From assembly GCA_030407315.1 (NCBI GenBank), contig JALQPE010000232.1, positions 86,616-150,615 on the forward strand: a DNA stretch of 64,000 bases, read 5' to 3'. Positions within the stretch are counted from its first letter, which is position 1; every line of letters begins with the position of its first letter. The DNA is from Asparagopsis taxiformis. Lineage: Eukaryota; Rhodophyta; Florideophyceae; Bonnemaisoniales; Bonnemaisoniaceae. Position numbers and translations under genes: made by a program. This document shows, piece by piece, positions 59,305 through 64,000 of the stretch. The notes beneath the pieces are model-generated. The model saw nothing but the letters and a program-made list of their open reading frames with translations, did not search any database and was not told where the DNA came from.

Positions 59305-59832
59305 CTAATTCCATGCTCTAAACGCTGTCCCATAATGAACGTAGAGCTCCTGCCCTGGACGGATATCGCGGATTGCACGTACTACAATGATCTTCGGATT
59401 TTCTAGGTCCTTCGCCTTGAGCTTCTTCCCCGTCGAACCGCTGCTGTAGTTCTCGACAAACTCGACGTTGGCCATCCGCCTGGTGTCTTCCGCCGGAGTG
59501 TCCTCACCTCGCAAATACCGCGGGTCGTTGATGAACTGCGCCGAACAGAACGGAGCCGGAACAATCCAAATTGGATGCTCGATGTTTTCGTCGTCCTCCG
59601 CTGTTGCATACAGCTTGATGGCATACATCAAGAATGTTTCCTTCGTTATCGCCATGTGACCCTCTCCGTACGCGAACCTCATCGACTCCTTGCTCATATC
59701 AGAGTACACAACAGTTCCGTAGTATGCACATACTTCGTCGCCAACATTAAATGTCTGTTCAGCGAAGAGCCCTCTTCCTGCATTTGGATGCTTAATCAGC
59801 GATGGTCGAACGCTCAATTTTTCGCGCAACAC
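59305..59832 (-). CDS. SET-domain protein, frame-shifted extension of the methyltransferase
   Basis: 176 codons ending in TAG. SET-domain landmarks are in order: HPNAGRGLFAEQTFNVGDEV (the G-x-G-L-F-A entry), VCAYYGTVVYSD, APFCSAQFINDPRYL (in place of R-x-x-N-H-S) and RDIRPGQELYVHYGTAF (the E-L-x-x-x-Y-G end). There are no pre-SET or post-SET cysteines. SET proteins methylate lysines, mostly on histones, in the nucleus. No ATG begins the domain: the first codon is a TTG inside the methyltransferase end, so translation most likely comes as a fusion by frame change, or the genome carries a one-base insertion. Skipping one A gives a single ~1,065-residue protein. Confidence 0.8.
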   Translation of the reverse strand: MLREKLSVRPSLIKHPNAGRGLFAEQTFNVGDEVCAYYGTVVYSDMSKESMRFAYGEGHMAITKETFLMYAIKLYATAEDDENIEHPIWIVPAPFCSAQFINDPRYLRGEDTPAEDTRRMANVEFVENYSSGSTGKKLKAKDLENPKIIVVRAIRDIRPGQELYVHYGTAFRAWN

Positions 59833-62503
59833 AATCGTGTGCCCGCATCACGCGAGGGTTTTCAGTTTGCAACCAGCGGCGCAGGGAAGGTGGCCAATAA
59901 TGTACCGGTTTTTCCATGTGCTCGTGCGACGCAATCGACTCTGGGCACAGCTGCCAGAGGTACTGCCGAATATATTTCGGGAACCTCTGGTACAGGGGAA
60001 GGCCAGGTGGGGGTTCGATGATCCTGCGTTCCCTCTGCGTACGCATCGTGACAGAGGGGGACGCCAAGAACTTCTCAGCACTCTGTTTCGCTTCTGTCGT
60101 GACCCTCATGTCAGTGTTGTTTGAAAGAATTACACGTGACATGACTGCACACAGCTTTGGAAGCGATCGTGCCACACACAATTTGTCCATGTCACTGCCG
60201 ACGAAAACACGGTGCTCAGGCAAGCTCATAGCTGCTTTTCCCGTTGCGAAAGTGCCAGAGAATGGATCGACAACAATATCACCAGGCTGTGAATGCTGGC
60301 TGATCAACTCCATCATGAGAGCGACGCTCTTCTGCTCTGCACGAACTCTGACCGTAGCACCGGTTGTGCTCCTTGTTCGCCACACCATCTCATTCGAATC
60401 GATGGCGGGCATATTGATGGTGACGTTGCACCACGCCGGGTACGTGCCGTCCATGTATCCGTGGTTCCTATAGGCCACCATCTCGCTTCCAGTCTTGAAC
60501 GGAACACCTCGCTTCCAGAAGTGGATAGCGACCTCTGCCATGTTCATGCGTTGGTACCTCTTCCGCCCCGGCATTTGATAGAGGTGCCCAGGTAGTCGGA
60601 CAAACAACAGAGGTACCTCGTCAACGAAGAAAACTGAATTCCGAACGACGTCCTCCTCGTCCTCGTCCTCCTCCTCATCCGCACTTTCTTCGCCACTGTG
60701 CTGCGATGCTTCGGAGTCCGAATTCATGGACGTAACCTCTTCTTCATCCGACCCGTCATCACTGGCAGCAGCATCGGTTGGGCCTTCTGACTGCGGTCCT
60801 TTGTACGTTTCCAAGTAATGGAACCATTCGTAGAACTGCAAAACGGAGCAGAACACGATGCCGTGGCCACCGGGGCGCAACAGCTCGTCAAACACTTCGA
60901 TGCTAGCCTGCATATCTTCTGCAGTTAGCCTGTCGTACGAAGAGTTGGAATCGTTCCTCTTACGACGAACATTGTAGGGCGGATCAGTCAGAATGAGCTG
61001 AACGTTGCCCGTGATGGGCACGTGTTCTCGGCTCTCGTCGGCACTGACCAAATCTTCGAAAGGGACGTCGTACACCCGGCAATACTGACTCATTTTCGAA
61101 AGAAAGTCCTTTGCGAGAGCCTGCCCTTCACTTTCCTGCTCTTCTGTCGCATGGGGTGACGGTGACGGGGGAGACGGCCCTTGGGCAGTAAGACTGGTCC
61201 TCCCAGGTCCAAGTTGAAGCCTGGTTGTGTGTCTTGTCGACGGAACCAAACCTCTCCCTCCTGTGTTGCGACGAGTGGGAGTGTCATCAACCGGCTTGGG
61301 GACCTTTTCTGCGTCCGCGGCTTGTGGTGCCGGGCGGAGGACAGCCATAACGTCTTCGTCGAGGGTGTCAAAGTACGCTGGCAGCTTGTCCGGATTTCCG
61401 CTTGACAAGTATATTTCCAGCGCCCCCCAGCGGTCGGACTCCGGCCAGGTGTACAGGTCCGGGTTGACGATAAGAAACTGCAACCGGTCGAAGAACTTCC
61501 TCACAAGGTCCCTAAATGCACTGTGCTGCGCACTGGTTCTTGTCTCTACTTTTCCACCATATCCATCAGGATGAGATAGGGGAGCTTTGTCGTGGTAGAG
61601 ATCTAGCTTCTGCTCCATCGGTGCGAATAGACCTTCATCGAGCACGTCAAACCAATGCTCACTGCTGTCGAAAATGATGTACGGCGCCATCAACTCTTCG
61701 AAGCTGGAAAACTTTGCGGCGAAGGCCACATCGGTCCAAGCATGGTATAAAACTTGAACCACGTAACAAGCTCGATTAGTGCTTTTCCGATGGGCTGGGA
61801 CGCGTGCGGCTTCGTTCCCCTCTTCGGCCGCGTCGCCTATTCGGCGACGCGGCAGGTTCTTGTTGTGATTTCGGATGATAGACAACGCTTGGAAATACAT
61901 CAATACCTCGAACGTTTCCGGTGGAGCAAGAACGAAGGCGCTTGGTTCCCCGCGCTGCGGCGCCTGTAGTGGCGAAGGAAGCATGTTACATCCAATAAGG
62001 AAGGTCTGCGGCACGATCCCAGAAAGGATGCAGTGCTCAACCCATTGCCCGATACGCTCATCCTGTCTTGAAAACTCGGCAATCGGTAATGCCAGACGAA
62101 CAATCTGCTTGGCTCGCTCAACGTTCATCTCTGCCATGACGATTTCGGCAACATCCGCCTCGACTCCAGCATTCTTCGAACGACCGCTGAAGGCCATGCT
62201 GAGTCGACCTTGCAGCGCCAGAAATTGTTCTTCTGTGCCCTGCGCAACCCAAGCGCCAAGGTCCGCGTATGTGAAACCTCCCGGCTTGTCCGTCAAGTCT
62301 GCGAAACTTGAGTGGGCGAACAAATCCAGCAAGAGGCGGAGGAAGTCTTTGCCAGCGAGAGTAGTTTCGCGGGCGGCGCGACCTACGTTTCGACGTGTAC
62401 CCATGTCACTAGAATCCTCCCAAGGGCTAGCGGGTTCGCGCAGAATTGGCACGGTTGCGTCGTCAACGATCGGATTGCTGTTGCGCCTGCGCTTATTCGT
62501 CAT
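59792..62503 (-). CDS. Beta-class N6-adenine/N4-cytosine DNA methyltransferase with large N-terminal region (903 aa)
   Basis: ATG at 62503. Residues 1-450: mostly helical region of unknown fold, basic start (MTNKRRRNSN). The methyltransferase shows motif IV VQLILTDPPYNV (DPPY at 507-510) before motif I IVVDPFSGTFATGKAAM (746-750), the permuted order of beta-class amino-methyltransferases (N6_N4_Mtase). Between them lies a target-recognition region with an acidic run (582-619). DPPY enzymes methylate the exocyclic amino group of A or C using S-adenosylmethionine. This family is rooted in bacteria and phages, so the gene probably reached eukaryotes by transfer. There are no introns and no internal stops. 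It ends in TAA, overlapping the SET ORF by 41 bases. A single extra A in an A5 run (59818-59822) separates the frames. Confidence 0.85.
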   Translation of the reverse strand: MTNKRRRNSNPIVDDATVPILREPASPWEDSSDMGTRRNVGRAARETTLAGKDFLRLLLDLFAHSSFADLTDKPGGFTYADLGAWVAQGTEEQFLALQGRLSMAFSGRSKNAGVEADVAEIVMAEMNVERAKQIVRLALPIAEFSRQDERIGQWVEHCILSGIVPQTFLIGCNMLPSPLQAPQRGEPSAFVLAPPETFEVLMYFQALSIIRNHNKNLPRRRIGDAAEEGNEAARVPAHRKSTNRACYVVQVLYHAWTDVAFAAKFSSFEELMAPYIIFDSSEHWFDVLDEGLFAPMEQKLDLYHDKAPLSHPDGYGGKVETRTSAQHSAFRDLVRKFFDRLQFLIVNPDLYTWPESDRWGALEIYLSSGNPDKLPAYFDTLDEDVMAVLRPAPQAADAEKVPKPVDDTPTRRNTGGRGLVPSTRHTTRLQLGPGRTSLTAQGPSPPSPSPHATEEQESEGQALAKDFLSKMSQYCRVYDVPFEDLVSADESREHVPITGNVQLILTDPPYNVRRKRNDSNSSYDRLTAEDMQASIEVFDELLRPGGHGIVFCSVLQFYEWFHYLETYKGPQSEGPTDAAASDDGSDEEEVTSMNSDSEASQHSGEESADEEEDEDEEDVVRNSVFFVDEVPLLFVRLPGHLYQMPGRKRYQRMNMAEVAIHFWKRGVPFKTGSEMVAYRNHGYMDGTYPAWCNVTINMPAIDSNEMVWRTRSTTGATVRVRAEQKSVALMMELISQHSQPGDIVVDPFSGTFATGKAAMSLPEHRVFVGSDMDKLCVARSLPKLCAVMSRVILSNNTDMRVTTEAKQSAEKFLASPSVTMRTQRERRIIEPPPGLPLYQRFPKYIRQYLWQLCPESIASHEHMEKPVHYWPPSLRRWLQTENPRVMRAHDCVARKIERSTIAD

Positions 62504-62852
62504 AATGGAATGAGTGGAAATTCGGTACAGGATGGCGACCGCTCGGCGAGACAGTCAAATTTGACGACGTATCTCGTGACGTTTGCACTCTTTCGTGAGG
62601 AACACTGGTTGATATCGAACGGAACAGAGTATACGGGTACACAGCACTGAAAGGTCTTGAAACCCGTAACCGGTGTAGGTAATAAGTTGTGACGGATACG
62701 TGGTAGAGAAAAATTTTAAAAAGATTGTGATTCCCTGTCTTTGAGGGTTGTACTGCACGGCCGCCATGGCGGCTGTGACTGCAGTCACATAGGTTGTCAC
62801 AGGTGCATCACGCTTACCAGGTGAGCGACATCCGGACGGCCACTGGACATGG

Positions 62853-63033
62853 GGATGTCCAGCTCAGATGCATTGCTGGCCAGACCAGAAATTCTACAAT
62901 TTCGGGCAGAAAAAAATATTGCAAAAAACATCGATTTGGGCGGTCGATTGTGCCGTACGGCACATCCCCATCTCAAAACATGTTCACATGTGCATGTTTT
63001 TGAGAATAGCCCAAATTTTAATTCAAATCAGGA
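62853..63033 (-). repeat. Right TIR of the methyltransferase-SET element
   Basis: Inverted partner of the left TIR, with the same palindrome at 62949-62964. Differences are single bases and one- to three-base indels. Confidence 0.9.
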
Positions 63034-63319
63034 TGCAGATATTCGTCTTCTAGCATTGTCAGAACACATTCGTATAACCACATTTGGAGAACCTGAGCCC
63101 AGAGCTATCGGTTTTGGCGGGAGCTAAGCCATATCTCATATAATCAGTAACTACTTCCCGCCAGCTGAGTGGTGGAACCCCTGCTATTTCTACCAACGAG
63201 ACATACGGGGTGTCAACTCGGCAATCGTATATGATTTGGGTGCTAAATTTATTCAAGAGACGAATGGGCTTCGAAAAGGAGCCCAACAACGTCTTCTTGT
63301 GATCCATGGGTATAGGACT
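63034..63319. other. Unassigned flank of the methyltransferase element
   Basis: No coding domain; the minus frame here continues from the glycine-rich repeats. Confidence 0.3.
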
Positions 63320-63600
63320 ACTCTATTCTTCTCCAGGCTTCCACCATAGCCTCCTCCACCACCTCCGTTAATGGATCGAATATCCGAACCGCATCTCACA
63401 TGTTCTCCACAGGCTTCCACCATAGCCTCCTCCACCTCCGTTAATGGAAAGAATATCCGAACCGGACCTGAACATGTGTTTCTTCTCATCCATGGGTACT
63501 GACATCTCACATGTTCTCAACATGTGAGATGTCAGTACCGGAGAAGTTCTCCAGGCTTCCTCCGTAGCCACCTCCTCCACCTCCGTCTGTGGGAATCAAC
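63320..63600 (-). repeat. Glycine-rich coding-like duplicated module with hairpin
   Basis: On the minus strand each unit reads SINGGGGGGYGGSLE-like, repeated about three times with the block CTTCCACCATAGCCTCCTCC on the plus strand. Either exons of a Gly-rich (cell-wall-like or RNA-binding) protein or a simple duplication. No full ORF found. Confidence 0.45.
63495..63539. repeat. 45-bp hairpin with perfect 21-base arms
   Basis: GGTACTGACATCTCACATGT plus T, loop CTC, then the exact reverse complement. It falls within the glycine-rich repeats. Confidence 0.95.
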
Positions 63601-63618
63601 ACACATCACCACTGCGTC

Positions 63619-63876
63619 TTACCTCACATCCACATCTCTCCGGGATGAAAACGGACGGACGACATAGGGTTTGTAGACGTTTAGAATCTTGTTAGAAAAA
63701 AGTAAACGAAAGAGAACTTCTCCTTTCATTGAATGATATCTCGTCCCTGTCGCAATATGTTCCATTTTCATTTTCTCGGGTTGCACACCCATCATGGTGA
63801 TCAAGGCCTGGATCGAACCCTCCGAGGGTCTTCGATGGATAGGACAGATAGTGGAAGGCTTTAAGCCTGTGACCAA
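63619..63876 (-). other. Coding-like minus-strand ORF, not recognised
   Basis: 85 codons (GSIQALITMMGVQPEKMKME, then a basic tail ending RPFSSRRDVDVR). Possibly an exon upstream of the glycine-rich modules. No family found. 63877-64000 shows nothing. Confidence 0.25.
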
Positions 63877-64000
63877 GCGGCTATTGATTGGTTGGAGGAA
63901 GGAAATTACAGAGGAAATATAGCTGAGTACGGTGCTCGCGATAGCTGTTAGGTTAAAGTCAAATATGTGTTTCGATATTTTTCGTACGGAAATGCCTTGG

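Larger units (their letters stand above)
58878..63033 (-). mobile_element. TIR-bounded element carrying a DNA methyltransferase and a SET protein (4.16 kb), no known transposase
   Basis: Long inverted repeats at both ends (58878-59059 and 62853-63033) enclose exactly two overlapping ORFs on the minus strand. No reverse transcriptase, DDE, HUH or tyrosine-recombinase motif is visible. The flanks (AAGACG and TGCAGA) show no clear target duplication, so the boundaries and mechanism remain open. It may be a non-autonomous cargo transposon moved in trans, or the ~430-residue N-terminal region of the first ORF may be an unrecognised transposase. Confidence 0.75.

Noticed and set aside
63790..63890. 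Possible tRNA gene on the minus strand (GGTTCGATCC present)
   Set aside because: T, D and acceptor stems do not pair and the A box is poor.

Overview
This is a eukaryotic nuclear window of about 48% GC that is almost entirely transposable elements (TEs), many nested in one another. Host-type genes show short introns. There is a multi-exon membrane-protein gene on the minus strand at about 16.3-18.4 kb, with a clear 89-bp GT-AG intron. Exon fragments of at least two further genes lie at 20.9-24.2 kb. The Ty1/copia proteins resemble the lineages I associate with red algae and fungi (GalEa-like). A red alga is my best guess, held with low confidence; no rRNA, intact tRNA or organellar marker settles it.

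Layout. 1-642: edge-truncated Ty3-type gag (minus). 1631-12515: a pile of LTR insertions. It holds three copies of one ~800-bp LTR family, two of them interrupted by other solo LTRs; a decayed copia; a decayed chromodomain-type gypsy; and further solo LTRs. Many have exact 5-bp target duplications. 12733-15583: a piggyBac-type transposon. 16334-18352: membrane protein. 20885-24191: broken intron-containing genes, one resembling an NB-ARC/STAND NTPase. 24830-44926: a 20-kb composite that is one Mutator-like element (MULE, ~7.7 kb without insertions). It has ~1.84-kb near-identical terminal inverted repeats and encodes a Ulp1-type SUMO-protease homologue plus a MULE transposase, and each TIR is split by a different complete copia element. 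45880-50027: a decayed copia with a Tudor-like domain between integrase and reverse transcriptase. 50.1-51.97 kb: several tandem-repeat arrays and a 38-bp perfect palindrome. 52575-58645: a Plavaka-type (CACTA-related) transposase with one internal stop, facing a convergent coiled-coil gene that is split by a solo LTR. 58878-63033: a ~4.2-kb element with 182-bp TIRs encoding a beta-class DNA methyltransferase joined to a SET-domain protein. 63.3-63.6 kb: glycine-rich repeats and a long hairpin.

The most unusual object is the TIR-bounded methyltransferase-SET element, because one mobile-looking unit carries both a DNA-modification and a histone-methylation domain and no transposase that I recognise. 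More broadly, several unrelated TEs here carry chromatin-linked modules: a chromodomain-like tail (gypsy), a Tudor-like domain (copia), a SUMO protease (MULE), and DNA methyltransferase plus SET. Most TE reading frames carry only one to four lesions, either single stops or one-base shifts often in homopolymers, so some lesions could be assembly errors and others young decay.
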